Positions 32,823 to 43,257 of a stretch of DNA of 49,785 bases are shown here, piece by piece. The notes beneath the pieces are model-generated. The model had not been told where the DNA came from, did not search any database, and saw only the letters and a list, made by a program, of their open reading frames with translations. The stretch's first letter is position 1; each line of letters opens with the position of its first letter. Where the stretch lies: positions 1-49,785 of the forward strand of contig NZ_SUNI01000021.1 of the NCBI RefSeq assembly GCF_005048225.1, written 5' to 3'. The position numbers were made by a program, and so were the translations under genes. The DNA is from Paracoccus gahaiensis (GTDB taxonomy: Bacteria > Pseudomonadota > Alphaproteobacteria > Rhodobacterales > Rhodobacteraceae).

Positions 32823-34376
32823 ATGACGAACCTTCTTTCGATCATCACCTTCCTGCCCATCGTGGCGGCGGGCATCCTGGCGCTGTTCCTGCGCGGCGAC
32901 GACGCCGCCTCGCAGAAGAACGCCAAGTGGCTGGCCCTGATCGCCACCGGCGCGACCTTCCTGATCTCGATCTTCCTGCTGACCGGGTTCAACCCCGCCG
33001 ACACGGGCTTCCAGTTCGTCGAGGATCACGCCTGGATCATGGGCCTGCGCTACAAGATGGGCGTGGACGGCATCTCGATCCTGTTCGTGATGCTGACGAC
33101 CTTCCTGATGCCGCTGACCATCCTGTCCTGCTGGGACGTCAAGATCCGCGTCAAGGAATACATGATCGCCTTCCTGGTGCTGGAGGGGCTGATGATCGGC
33201 GTGTTCACGGCGCTGGACCTGATCCTGTTCTACCTGTTCTTCGAGGCGGGCCTGATCCCGATGTTCCTGATCATCGGCATCTGGGGCGGCAAGGACCGCA
33301 TCTATGCCAGCTTCAAGTTCTTCCTCTATACCTTCATCGGATCGGTGCTGATGCTGGTGGCGATGATCGCCATGGCGCGCACGGCGGGCACCACCGACAT
33401 TCCCACGATGCTGGCCTTCGACTTTCCGTCGGTCACGATGCAGGTGCTGGGCTTCACCGTCATCGGCGGCATGCAGACGCTGCTGTTCCTGGCCTTCTTC
33501 GCCAGCTTCGCCGTCAAGATGCCGATGTGGCCGGTCCATACCTGGCTGCCCGACGCGCACGTGCAGGCGCCGACCGCCGGATCGGTCGTGCTGGCCGCCG
33601 TGCTGCTGAAGATGGGCGGCTACGGCTTCCTGCGCTTCTCGCTGCCGATGTTCCCGGTCGCCTCCGACCTGCTGCAGCCGCTGGTGCTGTGGATGTCGGC
33701 CATCGCGATCGTCTACACCTCGCTGGTGGCGCTGGCCCAGTCCGACATGAAGAAGCTGATCGCCTATTCGTCGGTGGCCCATATGGGCTATGTCACCATG
33801 GGCATCTTCGCCGCCAACCAGCAGGGGCTGGACGGGGCGATCTTCCAGATGCTGTCGCACGGCTTCATCTCGGGCGCGCTGTTCCTCTGCGTCGGCGTCA
33901 TCTATGACCGGATGCACACGCGCGAGATCGACGCCTATGGCGGGCTGGTCAACCGGATGCCCGTCTATGCGCTGGTCTTCATGTTCTTCACCATGGCCAA
34001 TGTCGGCCTGCCCGGCACCTCGGGCTTCGTGGGCGAGTTCCTGACCCTGATGGGGGCCTTCCGCGCCAATACCTGGGTGGCGCTGGTCGCCACGACGGGC
34101 GTGATCCTGTCGGCGGGCTATGCGCTGTGGCTCTATCGCCGCGTCACCATGGGCGCGCTGATCAAGGAGAGCCTGCGCACGATCACCGACATGACCCCGC
34201 GCGAGCGCTGGATCTTCGCGCCGCTGATCGCCATGACCCTGATCCTGGGCGTCTATCCGCGCCTTGTCACCGACATCACCGGCCCCTCGGTCGAGGCGCT
34301 GCTGGTGAACTTCCACGACGCGCTGCCCGAAGAGGCCGCCGATGACGACCTGGCTGCGGCCGCCGTCAGCCATTGA
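32823..34376 (+). CDS. nuoM: NADH-quinone oxidoreductase subunit M
   Basis: A central antiporter-like subunit (Nqo13), 517 aa. Signatures are [21 protein letters not shown] (TM5 glutamate), [32 protein letters not shown] (TM7 lysine region) and [17 protein letters not shown]. Roughly fourteen hydrophobic helices are present. It follows nuoL by two bases and precedes nuoN by ten. Confidence 0.98.
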   Translation: MTNLLSIITFLPIVAAGILALFLRGDDAASQKNAKWLALIATGATFLISIFLLTGFNPADTGFQFVEDHAWIMGLRYKMGVDGISILFVMLTTFLMPLTILSCWDVKIRVKEYMIAFLVLEGLMIGVFTALDLILFYLFFEAGLIPMFLIIGIWGGKDRIYASFKFFLYTFIGSVLMLVAMIAMARTAGTTDIPTMLAFDFPSVTMQVLGFTVIGGMQTLLFLAFFASFAVKMPMWPVHTWLPDAHVQAPTAGSVVLAAVLLKMGGYGFLRFSLPMFPVASDLLQPLVLWMSAIAIVYTSLVALAQSDMKKLIAYSSVAHMGYVTMGIFAANQQGLDGAIFQMLSHGFISGALFLCVGVIYDRMHTREIDAYGGLVNRMPVYALVFMFFTMANVGLPGTSGFVGEFLTLMGAFRANTWVALVATTGVILSAGYALWLYRRVTMGALIKESLRTITDMTPRERWIFAPLIAMTLILGVYPRLVTDITGPSVEALLVNFHDALPEEAADDDLAAAAVSH

Positions 34377-34386
34377 GGAACGCAAG

Positions 34387-35865
34387 ATGACCGGTTTGGA
34401 TCTCTCCACCATTCTGCCAGAGCTGTGGCTTGCGATCTATGCGCTGGCGGCCCTGCTGGCGGGGGCCTATCTGGGCAAGGACCGGATCGCGATGCCGATC
34501 CTCTGGGCCAGCGTCGTGGCGCTGCTGGTGGCGGGGGCTTATGTGGGCCTGTCGGACCGCCCGCAGCAGATCGCGTTCTTCGGGATGTTCGTCGACGACG
34601 CCTTCGGGCGCTTCGCCAAGGTGACGATCCTGCTGTCCGGTGCCGCCGTCCTTGCGATGAGCGCCGATTATCTGGACCGCCACGGGCTGATGCGGTTCGA
34701 ATATCCGATCCTGATCGTGCTGGCGACGATCGGCATGATGATGATGGTCTCGGCCGGCGACCTGCTGTCGCTGTACATGGGGTTGGAGCTGCAGTCGCTG
34801 TCGCTCTATGTCGTGGCCGCGATGCGGCGCGAGAGCGTCAAGTCGTCCGAGGCGGGCCTCAAGTATTTCGTGCTGGGCGCGCTGAGTTCGGGCCTGCTGC
34901 TCTATGGCGCCTCGCTGGTCTACGGCTTTGCCGGAACGACCCAGTTCTCGGGCATCATGCTGGCGGTTCAGGCGGGCAGCCTGCCCTTGGGGCTGCTGTT
35001 CGGTCTGGTCTTCCTGCTGGTCGGTCTGGCCTTCAAGGTCTCGGCGGTGCCCTTCCACATGTGGACGCCCGACGTCTATGAGGGGTCGCCCTCGCCGGTG
35101 ACGGCCTTCCTGGCCACCGCGCCCAAGGTCGCGGCCATGGCGTTGATCGCGCGGCTGATGTTCGACGCCTTCGGCAACGTGCCCGCCGACTGGACGCAGA
35201 TCATCGCGGCGCTGGCGGTGATGTCGATGTTCCTCGGCTCGATCGCGGGCATCGGTCAGCGCAACATCAAGCGCCTGATGGCCTATTCCTCGATCGCGCA
35301 TATGGGCTTCGCGCTGGTGGGTCTGGCGGCGGGCACGGCCTATGGCGTGCAGGCGATGCTGATCTACATGGCCATCTATGCGGTGATGAACGTGGGCACC
35401 TTCGCCTTCATCCTGTCGCTGGAACGCGAGGGGCGCCCGATCACCGACCTGGAAAGCCTGAACCGCTTTGCCCAGGCCGAGCCGCTGAAAAGCTTTGCCG
35501 TGCTGTTCCTGATGTTCAGCTTGGCGGGCGTGCCGCCCTTCCTGGGCTTCTTCGCCAAATACGGCGTGCTGACGGCGGCGGTCGATGCGGGCATGTCCTG
35601 GCTGGCCATCGCGGGCGTCATCGCCTCGGTCATCGGCGCGTTCTACTACCTGCGCATCGTCTATTACATGTTCTTCGGCGGCGAGAGCGAGGGCGTGACC
35701 AGCCGGATGGGCGCGGTGCAATACGCCGCGCTGCTGGTCTCGGCCGGGGCGCTGCTTCTGGGCGCGGTCACGATGCTGGGCGTGGACGAGGCGGCGGCCA
35801 CCGCCGCGCTGTCGCTGGTCGAGCCCCTGGTGGTCGTCGACCCGGCCGTGGTCGTTGTCGAGTAA
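34387..35865 (+). CDS. nuoN: NADH-quinone oxidoreductase subunit N
   Basis: The third antiporter-like subunit (Nqo14), 492 aa. Motifs are [20 protein letters not shown] (TM5 glutamate), [22 protein letters not shown] (TM7 region) and [19 protein letters not shown] start at ATG 34387 ([14 protein letters not shown]) behind GAGGAACGC; the longer in-frame start at 34342 would overlap nuoM by 35 bases. Its stop overlaps the birA start. Confidence 0.97.
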   Translation: MTGLDLSTILPELWLAIYALAALLAGAYLGKDRIAMPILWASVVALLVAGAYVGLSDRPQQIAFFGMFVDDAFGRFAKVTILLSGAAVLAMSADYLDRHGLMRFEYPILIVLATIGMMMMVSAGDLLSLYMGLELQSLSLYVVAAMRRESVKSSEAGLKYFVLGALSSGLLLYGASLVYGFAGTTQFSGIMLAVQAGSLPLGLLFGLVFLLVGLAFKVSAVPFHMWTPDVYEGSPSPVTAFLATAPKVAAMALIARLMFDAFGNVPADWTQIIAALAVMSMFLGSIAGIGQRNIKRLMAYSSIAHMGFALVGLAAGTAYGVQAMLIYMAIYAVMNVGTFAFILSLEREGRPITDLESLNRFAQAEPLKSFAVLFLMFSLAGVPPFLGFFAKYGVLTAAVDAGMSWLAIAGVIASVIGAFYYLRIVYYMFFGGESEGVTSRMGAVQYAALLVSAGALLLGAVTMLGVDEAAATAALSLVEPLVVVDPAVVVVE

Positions 35866-36622
35866 TCCCGCGTCCTGGCCCGAGGGCGTCGCGCGGCACG
35901 TCCTGGACCGGGTGGACAGCACCAATGCCCATGCGCTGCGGCTGGCGCCCTTGCTGAGCGGCCCCGCCTGGATCATGGCGCGGCGGCAGGAGGCCGGTCG
36001 CGGCCGTCGCGGCCGGGCATGGACCGACCCGCCGGGCAATTTCGCGGCCACGCTGGTGATGCGCCCCGAGGGCGGGCCGGGCGATGCCGCGCGCCTGTCC
36101 TTCGTCGCGGCGTTGGCGGTGCATGACGCGCTGCGCGCCCTCTGCGGCCCGGGGCTGGCCCTGTCGCTGAAATGGCCCAATGACGTGCTGCTGAACGGCG
36201 GCAAGCTGTCGGGGATCCTGCTGGAAAGCAGCGGCGCGGGCGGGCAGGTAGCCGTGCTGGCCGTGGGCATCGGCATCAATCTGGTCGCGGCGCCCGAGCC
36301 CGAGCAGTTGGAACCCGGCGCCCTGCGCCCGGTCAGCCTGGCCGGAGAGACGGGATTGCAGATCGCGCCCGAGGATCTGCTGGACGCGCTGGCCGCCAGC
36401 TTCGATCACTGGCAGCGGCAGATGCGGACCCAAGGCTTCGAGCCGATCCGCAGCGCTTGGATGGCCCGGGCGGCACGCTTGGGCGAGACGATCACCGCCC
36501 GCATGGGCACGACCGAGACGACCGGCCGCTTCGACGGCATCGACCCCACCGGCGCGCTGGTCCTGACGACGCCGCGCGGCCGGCAGGCGATCTCGGCCGC
36601 CGACATTCAGTTCGGCGGATAG
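35855..36622 (+). CDS. birA: Biotin--[acetyl-CoA-carboxylase] ligase, TTG start
   Basis: Activates biotin to biotinyl-AMP and attaches it to carrier lysines such as that of pyruvate carboxylase. The 255-aa product is a group I ligase lacking the N-terminal DNA-binding domain, so it is not a repressor. Motifs: [23 protein letters not shown] (the GRGRRG biotinyl-AMP loop), [20 protein letters not shown] and VGIGINL. The best start is TTG at 35855, eleven bases inside nuoN; no ATG or GTG lies close upstream in frame and there is no strong Shine-Dalgarno, so translation probably depends on nuoN. In P. denitrificans the frame after nuoN was also reported as BirA-like. Confidence 0.93.
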   Translation: MSSNPASWPEGVARHVLDRVDSTNAHALRLAPLLSGPAWIMARRQEAGRGRRGRAWTDPPGNFAATLVMRPEGGPGDAARLSFVAALAVHDALRALCGPGLALSLKWPNDVLLNGGKLSGILLESSGAGGQVAVLAVGIGINLVAAPEPEQLEPGALRPVSLAGETGLQIAPEDLLDALAASFDHWQRQMRTQGFEPIRSAWMARAARLGETITARMGTTETTGRFDGIDPTGALVLTTPRGRQAISAADIQFGG

Positions 36623-36626
36623 ACCC

Positions 36627-37406
36627 ATGCTTCTGTGCATCGACACCGGCAACACCAACACCGTCTTCTCGGTCTGGGACGGGACGCAGTTCCTGGCGCA
36701 TTGGCGCATCCGCACCGACCACCGGCGCACGGCGGACGAATACTATGTCTGGCTGTCCACGCTGATCGCGGTGAAGAAGTTCGAGCTGCAGATCGACGCC
36801 TGCATCATCAGCGCCACCGCGCCGCGCGTGGTCTTCAACCTGCGCGTGCTGTGCAACCGCTATTTCGACACGCGGCCGCTGGTGGTGGGCAAGCCCGACT
36901 GCCTGCTGCCGGTCGAGCCGCGCGTCGACATGGGCACCACGGTCGGCCCCGACCGGCTGGTGAACACCGTGGGTGCCTATGACCGCCACGGCCCCGACCT
37001 GATCGTGGTCGATTTCGGCACCGCCACAACTTTCGACGTGGTCGATGTGGACGGCGCCTATATCGGCGGCGCCATCGCGCCCGGCGTGAACCTGTCGCTG
37101 GAGGCGCTGCACATGGGCGCGGCCTCGCTGCCTCATGTCGATGTGACGATGCCCGGGCGGGTGATCGGTACGAATACGGTTGCATGTATCCAGTCCGGCG
37201 TGTTCTGGGGATATGTCGGTCTGGTCGACGGTATCGTGGACAAGATCCGCGCCGAGCGCGACCGCCCGATGAAAGTCATAGCCACTGGCGGGCTTGCGCC
37301 ATTGTTCGATCAGGGGTTCGACCTGTTCGATGCCATTGAAGACGATCTGACGATGCACGGGCTTCGGCTCATTCACGATTACAACAAGGAGATGGGAAAT
37401 GGCTGA
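36627..37406 (+). CDS. coaX: Type III pantothenate kinase
   Basis: Phosphorylates pantothenate, the first step of CoA synthesis. The 259-aa product belongs to the ASKHA fold: phosphate-1 loop DTGNTNTVFSVWDG (residues 6-19), catalytic-region GPDRLVNTVGAY, phosphate-2 loop VVDFGTATTFDVVD and the adenosine motif KVIATGGLAPLF. Type III enzymes escape CoA feedback inhibition in characterised members. It begins four bases after birA and overlaps rnj by eight bases. panB and panC, which supply its substrate, are about 27 kb upstream. Confidence 0.96.
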   Translation: MLLCIDTGNTNTVFSVWDGTQFLAHWRIRTDHRRTADEYYVWLSTLIAVKKFELQIDACIISATAPRVVFNLRVLCNRYFDTRPLVVGKPDCLLPVEPRVDMGTTVGPDRLVNTVGAYDRHGPDLIVVDFGTATTFDVVDVDGAYIGGAIAPGVNLSLEALHMGAASLPHVDVTMPGRVIGTNTVACIQSGVFWGYVGLVDGIVDKIRAERDRPMKVIATGGLAPLFDQGFDLFDAIEDDLTMHGLRLIHDYNKEMGNG

Positions 37407-39075
37407 ACGCCTGATCTATCTGCCGCTCGGCGGAGCGGGCGAAATTGGCATGAATGCCTATGTCTACGGTTACGGTCAGCCCGGCAAGGAACGACTGATC
37501 CTTGTCGACCTGGGGGTGACCTTCGGCGACATGGACGGCAGCCCGGGCATCGACCTGATCATGCCCGACATCACCTGGCTGGAGCAGAACCGCCACCGGC
37601 TGGAGGCGATCTTCGTCACCCATGGGCACGAGGACCATATCGGCGCCATCGGCCATCTTTGGGGCCGGCTGGATGCGCCGATCTATGCCCGCCGCTTCAC
37701 CGGCACGTTGGTGCGGCTGAAGATGGAGGAATACGGTCTGCCCGCCGAGGCGGTCAACATCGTGGCCCCCCGCCCCGAGGTCACGCAGGTGGGACCCTTC
37801 TCGGTCCAATACGTGCCGATCAGCCACTCGATCCCCGAAAGCTCGGCGCTGATCATCGACACGCCGGCGGGCCGCATCGTGCATACGGGCGATTTCAAGA
37901 CCGACGTGACGCCGGTCCTGGGCGATGCCTTCGATCCGGTCGGCCTGTCCGAGATCGCCGCCGAGGGCGATGGCGTGAAGGTCCTGGCCTGCGACAGCAC
38001 CAACATCTTCTCGACCCATCCGGGCCGGTCCGAGGCCGTGCTGGCGACCCCGATCCTGGAATGGGTGATGGCGCAGCCGAACATGGTGGTGGCGACGACC
38101 TTCGCCAGCAACGTGGCGCGGCTGAAGACGCTGGCCGATGCGGCCCGCGCTTCGGGGCGCAAGGTCTGCCTGCTGGGCCGTGCGATGCGGCGCATGGTCG
38201 GCGTGGCCTTTGATTCGGGCGTGCTGAAGGACTTTCCGGACACGATCGGCCCGGAAGAGGCGGCCAAGCTGCCCCGCAACAAGGTCCTGCTGCTGGTCAC
38301 CGGCAGCCAGGGCGAACGCCGCGCCGCCAGCGCGCAGCTGTCGCGTGGCCGCTATCTGGGCCTGTCGCTGAAGGAGGGCGACAGCTTCCTCTTCAGCTCC
38401 AAGACCATTCCCGGCAACGAGAAATCGGTCGGCCGCATCATGAATGCGCTGAGCGAGGCGGGGGTCGAGGTCTATGACGCCGATGACGGGCTCTATCACG
38501 TGTCGGGCCATGCCAACCGCCCCGACATCGAGGCGGTGCATGACCTGCTGAAACCCCGGATCGTGATTCCCATGCATGGCGAACACCTGCATCTGCGCGA
38601 GCACATGCTGCTGGCCCGCGCCAAGGGGATGACCTCCGAGATCGTGACCAATGGCAAGATGCTGGACCTGACGGGCGACCGCCCCAAGGTCGTGGACCAT
38701 GTCGAGACCGGGCGCCTCTATCTGGACGGCAACCAGCTGATCGGGTCCATGGACGGGGTCGTGCGCGACCGCATCCGGCTGGCGCTGAACGGCCATGCCA
38801 TGGTCAGCGTGATCGTGGACGAGGACGACAAGGTCCTGCCCGATGCCTGGGTCGAGCTGATGGGCCTGCCCGACAAGACCCGCGCCGGCGGCGATCTGGC
38901 CCGCCATGTCGAATCCGAGCTGTCCGAGTTCCTCGAGCGCGCCGATGCCCGCACGGTGCGCGACGACGGCAAGATGGACGAGGCGATCCGCAAGATCACC
39001 CGCCAGGTGGCCATGGAGGAGATCGGCAAGAAGCCGGAGGTGACGGTCATCATCAGCCGCCTGATGGCCGACTGA
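37399..39075 (+). CDS. rnj: Ribonuclease J
   Basis: A metallo-beta-lactamase/beta-CASP ribonuclease with 5'-exonuclease and endonuclease activity in RNA processing and decay. The 558-aa product has the zinc motif HGHEDHIG beginning at His75, then PISHSIPESSALIIDT, the HTGDFK and ACDSTN motifs, beta-CASP segments (FASNVARLKTLADAA) and HGEHLHLREH. The C-terminal domain is present. The ATG lies within the end of coaX (ATGGCTGA), implying coupled translation. It is the last gene of the long nuo-birA-coaX-rnj unit and is followed by repeat copy C, which can form a hairpin. Confidence 0.97.
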   Translation: MAERLIYLPLGGAGEIGMNAYVYGYGQPGKERLILVDLGVTFGDMDGSPGIDLIMPDITWLEQNRHRLEAIFVTHGHEDHIGAIGHLWGRLDAPIYARRFTGTLVRLKMEEYGLPAEAVNIVAPRPEVTQVGPFSVQYVPISHSIPESSALIIDTPAGRIVHTGDFKTDVTPVLGDAFDPVGLSEIAAEGDGVKVLACDSTNIFSTHPGRSEAVLATPILEWVMAQPNMVVATTFASNVARLKTLADAARASGRKVCLLGRAMRRMVGVAFDSGVLKDFPDTIGPEEAAKLPRNKVLLLVTGSQGERRAASAQLSRGRYLGLSLKEGDSFLFSSKTIPGNEKSVGRIMNALSEAGVEVYDADDGLYHVSGHANRPDIEAVHDLLKPRIVIPMHGEHLHLREHMLLARAKGMTSEIVTNGKMLDLTGDRPKVVDHVETGRLYLDGNQLIGSMDGVVRDRIRLALNGHAMVSVIVDEDDKVLPDAWVELMGLPDKTRAGGDLARHVESELSEFLERADARTVRDDGKMDEAIRKITRQVAMEEIGKKPEVTVIISRLMAD

Positions 39076-39099
39076 CCCCGAAAGCGTCTCGCGACCGCC

Positions 39100-39153
39100 G
39101 GGGGGCTTCGCGCCCCCCGGACCCCCCGCGGGATATTTGTGCCAAGATGAACG
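39100..39153 (+). repeat. GGATATTT intergenic element, copy C (GCCAAGATGAACG tail)
   Basis: Hairpin GGGGGGC (39100-39106) with GCCCCCC (39112-39118), then a C-run and the core GCGGGATATTTGT with tail GCCAAGATGAACG (39128-39153). It lies after rnj and before the co-directional trmB. The second small hairpin seen in copies A, B and E is missing. Confidence 0.8.
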
Positions 39154-39234
39154 CAAAGTCCCCCGGCCGTCGCGGGACGCAATGGCCGCGCGCCGGGGCT
39201 TGAAACCGGCCCCGCCTTGTTGCACTTCGGCGTC

Positions 39235-39948
39235 ATGAGCGACTCAAGCCCCCCCGTCTTCGATCCGAACCCGCCGCGCCGCAACTTCTATGGTCGCCGG
39301 CATGGCAAGACCCTGCGCCAGAGCCAGAAGGGCTATCTGTCCGAGGATTTGGGCGAGCTGCGCCCGTGCGGCATCACGGTCGAGGACAATCCCGACCGCA
39401 CCCCCATCGACCCCAAGACGTTCTTCGGGGACGACCGCCCGCTCTGGCTGGAGGTGGGTTTCGGCGGCGGCGAGCACATGGTGCACATGGCCGCGACCTA
39501 TCCCGACATCGGGATCATCGGCTGCGAGCCCTATATCAACGGCGTCGCCATGCTCTTGGGCAAGATCCGGGCGGCGGGGGTCGAGAATGTCAGCGTGCAT
39601 CCCGGCGATGCGCGCGACCTGATGGACGTGCTGCCCGATGCCTCGATCGCGCGGGCCTTCCTCATGTATCCCGATCCCTGGCCCAAGCTGCGCCATCATC
39701 GGCGCCGCTTCGTCACGCCCGAGCATCTGCAGCCCCTGGCGCGGGTGATGGCGCCGGGCGGCATCTTCCGCGTGGCCAGCGACATCCCCGACTATATCCG
39801 CCAGACCCGCGAGGAGGTCCCTCCGGCGGGGTTCGAGATGATCGCCGATACCGACCGGCCCTGGGAGGACTGGATCTCCACCCGCTACGAGCAGAAGGCG
39901 CTGCGCGAGGGGCGGGCGCCCCATTACGTCACCTTCCGCCGGCTGTAG
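39235..39948 (+). CDS. trmB: tRNA (guanine-N7-)-methyltransferase
   Basis: Methylates G46 of tRNA at N7 with S-adenosylmethionine. The 237-aa product has the SAM loop LEVGFGGGEHMVHMA (about residues 72-86), GCEPYINGVA, and the TrmB hallmark FLMYPDPWPKLRHHRRRF; the C-terminal TRYEQKALREGR is also typical. I start at ATG 39235 (MSDSSPPVFD); the upstream start at 39217 lacks support. There is no good Shine-Dalgarno, so expression may be low or leader-dependent. It converges with glmS. Confidence 0.95.
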   Translation: MSDSSPPVFDPNPPRRNFYGRRHGKTLRQSQKGYLSEDLGELRPCGITVEDNPDRTPIDPKTFFGDDRPLWLEVGFGGGEHMVHMAATYPDIGIIGCEPYINGVAMLLGKIRAAGVENVSVHPGDARDLMDVLPDASIARAFLMYPDPWPKLRHHRRRFVTPEHLQPLARVMAPGGIFRVASDIPDYIRQTREEVPPAGFEMIADTDRPWEDWISTRYEQKALREGRAPHYVTFRRL

Positions 39949-39954
39949 GGACAA

Positions 39955-39975
39955 GGCCCGCCGGGGTGGCGGGCC
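39955..39975. terminator. Hairpin between convergent trmB and glmS
   Basis: GGCCCGCC (39955-39962) pairs with GGCGGGCC (39968-39975) around a five-base loop. It begins seven bases after the trmB stop and ends seven bases before the glmS stop, so it probably ends both transcripts. Confidence 0.65.
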
Positions 39976-39981
39976 GTCCTC

Positions 39982-41799
39982 TCATTCCACGGTGACGGAT
40001 TTGGCGAGGTTCCGGGGCTGGTCCACGTCGGTGCCCTTCGCGACCGCCGTGAAATAGGCCAGGTACTGCATCGGCACCGCATAGAGGATCGGCTGGAACA
40101 CCCCGCCGCCCGAGGGCAGCGCCAGGCTGGCCGTCACCCCTTCGCCCGCCGCCGCGATCCCGCCCGCATCCGAGATCAGCAGGACGCGGCCGTGTCGGGC
40201 CATCACCTCCTGCATGTTCGAGATGGTCTTGTCGAAGAGCGCGTCATGCGGGGCCAGCACCACCACCGGCACGTCGCCGTCGATCAGCGCGATGGGGCCG
40301 TGCTTCAGCTCGCCCGAGGCATAGCCCTCGGCATGGATGTAGCTGAGCTCCTTGAGCTTCAGCGCGCCCTCCAGCGCCACCGGGTAGAGCGCGCCGCGCC
40401 CCAGATAGAGGACGTCGCGGGCCTGGGCCAGCCAGTCAGCCTGCACCCGGCAGTCGTCCGACAGGGCCAGGGCCTGGGCCAGCAGCGCGGGGATGCTGCG
40501 CAGGTCGCGCAGATGGGCGGCCAGCCCCGCATCGTCGATCCGGCCCCGCACATGCGCGGCCTTCAGCGCCAGCACGGCCAGCACCGCCAGCTGGCAGGTG
40601 AAGGCCTTGGACGAGGCCACGCTGACCTCCATCCCCGCCAAGGTCGGCAGGGCCAGGTCGGAGTCGCGGGCGATGGCCGAGGTGCCCACGTTCACCAGCC
40701 CCACGGTCTGCGCGACCTTGCCGCGCGCGTAATGCAGGGCGGCCAGCGTGTCGGCGGTCTCACCGGACTGGCTGACGGCCACGAAGAGGCTGCGGTCCGA
40801 CAAAGGCGGCTCGCGATAGCGGAACTCCGAGGCCACGTCGATGTCGCAGGGCAGGCCCGCAAGGCTCTCGAACCAGTATTTCGCGACATGGCCCGCCAGA
40901 TGCGCCGTGCCGCAGCCGACCAAAGTGATGCGGTCGATGCTGGCCAGGTCCAGCCCGTCGGGCAGCACGATGCGGTCTTCCTTGACGTAATGGGTCAGCA
41001 CGTCGCCGATGACCACCGGCTGCTCGGCGATCTCCTTGGCCATGAAATGGCGGTGCCCGGCGCGGTCGATCACGCTGGCGCCCACGTCGATGCGGGCGAT
41101 GGGGCGGTGGGTCTGCTGGCCCTCGGCATCCCAGACCTGCAGGCCCGCGCGTGTCAGGACGGCGTGATCGCCGTCCTCCAGATAGGTGATGCGGTCGGTG
41201 AAGGGCGCCAGCGCCACGGCGTCCGAGCCCAGATACATCTCGCCGGTGCCGTGGCCGATGGCCAGCGGGCTGCCCCTGCGGGCGGCGATCATCAGGTCGC
41301 CCTCGCCCTGGAACAGGAAGGCCAGCGCGAAGGCGCCGTGCAGCTGCGCCAGCGTCGCGCGGGCGGCCTCCAGCGGGGTCAGGCCCCGGCCCAGGTGATG
41401 GGCGCACCACAGGGCGACGGTTTCGGTATCGGTCTGCGATTCAGGCTGGATGCCCAGATCGGCCAGACCGGCGCGCAACTCGCGGAAATTCTCGATGATG
41501 CCGTTATGGACGACGGCGACGCGGCCCGACTGGTGGGGATGGGCGTTGACCTCGGTCGCGGCGCCATGGGTGGCCCACCGGGTGTGGCCGATGCCCGCAT
41601 GGCCGGGGAGGGGGTCGTGAACCAGCCGGTCGCTGAGGTTGACCAGCTTGCCCACCGCGCGGCGGCGGTCCAGCCGGCCCGAGGCGTCGACGGTGGCCAC
41701 GCCCGCGCTGTCATAGCCGCGATATTCCAGGCGCCGCAGCGCGTCGACCAGCTGGGGCGAGACCTCGTGGCTGCCCAGGATTCCAATGATGCCGCACAT
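39982..41799 (-). CDS. glmS: Glutamine--fructose-6-phosphate aminotransferase (isomerizing)
   Basis: Makes glucosamine-6-phosphate from fructose-6-phosphate and glutamine, the entry to amino-sugar and peptidoglycan synthesis. The 605-aa product starts MCGIIGILG, with Cys2 as the glutaminase nucleophile, followed by YRGYDSAG, GHTRWATHG and HNGIIENF. Two SIS domains follow (VGCGTAHLAGHVAKYWFE with SQSGETADT, then LGRGALYPVALEGALKLKE), ending with the KSVTVE C-terminus. Its ATG overlaps the glmU stop, so glmU-glmS form an operon. No glmS ribozyme is visible, as expected outside Firmicutes. Confidence 0.98.
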   Translation of the reverse strand: MCGIIGILGSHEVSPQLVDALRRLEYRGYDSAGVATVDASGRLDRRRAVGKLVNLSDRLVHDPLPGHAGIGHTRWATHGAATEVNAHPHQSGRVAVVHNGIIENFRELRAGLADLGIQPESQTDTETVALWCAHHLGRGLTPLEAARATLAQLHGAFALAFLFQGEGDLMIAARRGSPLAIGHGTGEMYLGSDAVALAPFTDRITYLEDGDHAVLTRAGLQVWDAEGQQTHRPIARIDVGASVIDRAGHRHFMAKEIAEQPVVIGDVLTHYVKEDRIVLPDGLDLASIDRITLVGCGTAHLAGHVAKYWFESLAGLPCDIDVASEFRYREPPLSDRSLFVAVSQSGETADTLAALHYARGKVAQTVGLVNVGTSAIARDSDLALPTLAGMEVSVASSKAFTCQLAVLAVLALKAAHVRGRIDDAGLAAHLRDLRSIPALLAQALALSDDCRVQADWLAQARDVLYLGRGALYPVALEGALKLKELSYIHAEGYASGELKHGPIALIDGDVPVVVLAPHDALFDKTISNMQEVMARHGRVLLISDAGGIAAAGEGVTASLALPSGGGVFQPILYAVPMQYLAYFTAVAKGTDVDQPRNLAKSVTVE

Positions 41800-43142
41800 C
41801 AGCGCGCCTCCCGTGCGGCGCGCAGCGCCGTCATCAGTCGGACCGCAAGGCCCGGTTTCGTGGCCTGCCGCGCGCGGCCGATCGCCAGCGCGCCGTCGGG
41901 GATGTCCTGGGTGATGACGCTGCCCGATCCGGTCATGGCATCGGCGCCGACCGTCACCGGGGCGACCAGCATCGTGTCGCTGCCGATGAAGGCGCGCGGC
42001 CCGATCACCGTGCGGTGCTTGCTGACGCCGTCATAGTTGCACGTGATGGTGCCCGCGCCGATATTGCTGTGCTCGCCCACATGGGCGTCGCCCAGATAGG
42101 TCAGGTGGCCGACCTTGACGCCCTCGTCCAGGACCGCGTTCTTGATCTCGACGAAGTTGCCGACATGCACGTCAGAGCCCAGCTCGGCGCCGGGGCGCAG
42201 GCGGGCGAAGGGGCCGACGGTGGCGCCGGCACTGACATGGCAGCCTTCCAGATGGCAGAAGGGCAGGATCTCGGCCCCCGATTCGATGGTGACGCCGGGG
42301 CCGAAGACCACGTTCGGGCCGACGATCGCGTCGCGCCCGATCACCGTGTCCAGCGCGAAGAAGGTGCTGGCCGGATCGGTCAGGGTGACCCCGTCCTCCA
42401 TCGCGCGGGCGCGGGCGCGGGCCTGGAAGGCGGCCTCGGCACCGGCCAGTTCGGCGCGGGTGTTGATGCCGAGCGTCTCCTCCTCGTCGCAGATGACGAC
42501 ATCGGCGCGGTGACCCTCGGCACGGGCCAGGGCGGGCAGGTCGGTCAGGTAGTATTCGCCCGAGGCGTTGTCATTGGTGAGCCGCACCAGCAGGCGCCGC
42601 AACAGGCCCGCATCCAGCGCCATGACGCCCGAATTGCACAGCGCGATGTCGCGCGTGGCGGCATCGGCGTCCTTGTATTCGACGATCCGGTCCAGCCCCT
42701 CGGCGGTGACGATCAGGCGGCCGTAGCGGCCCGGATCCTCGGCCTCGAAGCCCAGCACCACCAGGTCGGAGGGGTGGCTGGCCAAGGCGGCCAGCGTCTC
42801 GGGGCTGATGAAGGGGGTGTCGCCGTAAAGGACGATGACGCGACCCTCGAACCCCTCCAGCGCGGGCAGGGCCTGGCGGACGGCATGGCCGGTGCCGAGT
42901 TGCTCGGGCTGCAGCACGGTCGCCACCTCGGGGTCGAGGCGGGCGACGGCCTTGGCGACGGCGGGGGCGCCATGGCCGGTGACCACGACGATCTGTTCGG
43001 GATCGAGGCTGTGGGCGGCGGAGAGCGCGTGGCCCACCAGCGGCACGCCCCCCAGCCGGTGCAGCACCTTGGGCAGGTCCGAGTGCATCCGGCTGCCCTG
43101 GCCTGCCGCCAGAATCACAACCGCCATCGCATTTTTCGACAT
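41799..43142 (-). CDS. glmU: Bifunctional GlcN-1-P acetyltransferase / GlcNAc-1-P uridylyltransferase
   Basis: Catalyses the last two steps to UDP-GlcNAc, needed for peptidoglycan and lipid A. The 447-aa product has an N-terminal pyrophosphorylase domain with LAAGQGSRMHSDLPKVLH (about residues 11-28), GTGHAVRQALP, LYGDTPFI and EYYLTDLPALA, followed by a C-terminal left-handed beta-helix of hexapeptide repeats ending with YLGDAHVGEHSNIGAGTITCNYDG. ATG 43142 is chosen over an internal ATG (MAVVIL) because GATGGGG lies upstream. It is first in the glmU-glmS operon and diverges from gph. Confidence 0.98.
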   Translation of the reverse strand: MSKNAMAVVILAAGQGSRMHSDLPKVLHRLGGVPLVGHALSAAHSLDPEQIVVVTGHGAPAVAKAVARLDPEVATVLQPEQLGTGHAVRQALPALEGFEGRVIVLYGDTPFISPETLAALASHPSDLVVLGFEAEDPGRYGRLIVTAEGLDRIVEYKDADAATRDIALCNSGVMALDAGLLRRLLVRLTNDNASGEYYLTDLPALARAEGHRADVVICDEEETLGINTRAELAGAEAAFQARARARAMEDGVTLTDPASTFFALDTVIGRDAIVGPNVVFGPGVTIESGAEILPFCHLEGCHVSAGATVGPFARLRPGAELGSDVHVGNFVEIKNAVLDEGVKVGHLTYLGDAHVGEHSNIGAGTITCNYDGVSKHRTVIGPRAFIGSDTMLVAPVTVGADAMTGSGSVITQDIPDGALAIGRARQATKPGLAVRLMTALRAAREAR

Positions 43143-43257
43143 GCCGACCCCATCGCCTGTTTGCTTTTCGTCCCCGGCGTTCTAATCGGGGCGGGACGCG
43201 CTGGCTAGGGCCGGTGCATCACCTTTGTTTTCCGATCGTTTCCGAAGGGGATGGCGC

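Noticed and set aside
41750..41830. glmS ribozyme or other riboswitch upstream of glmS
   Set aside because: glmS starts inside the glmU stop, leaving no leader, and no conserved riboswitch pattern is visible.
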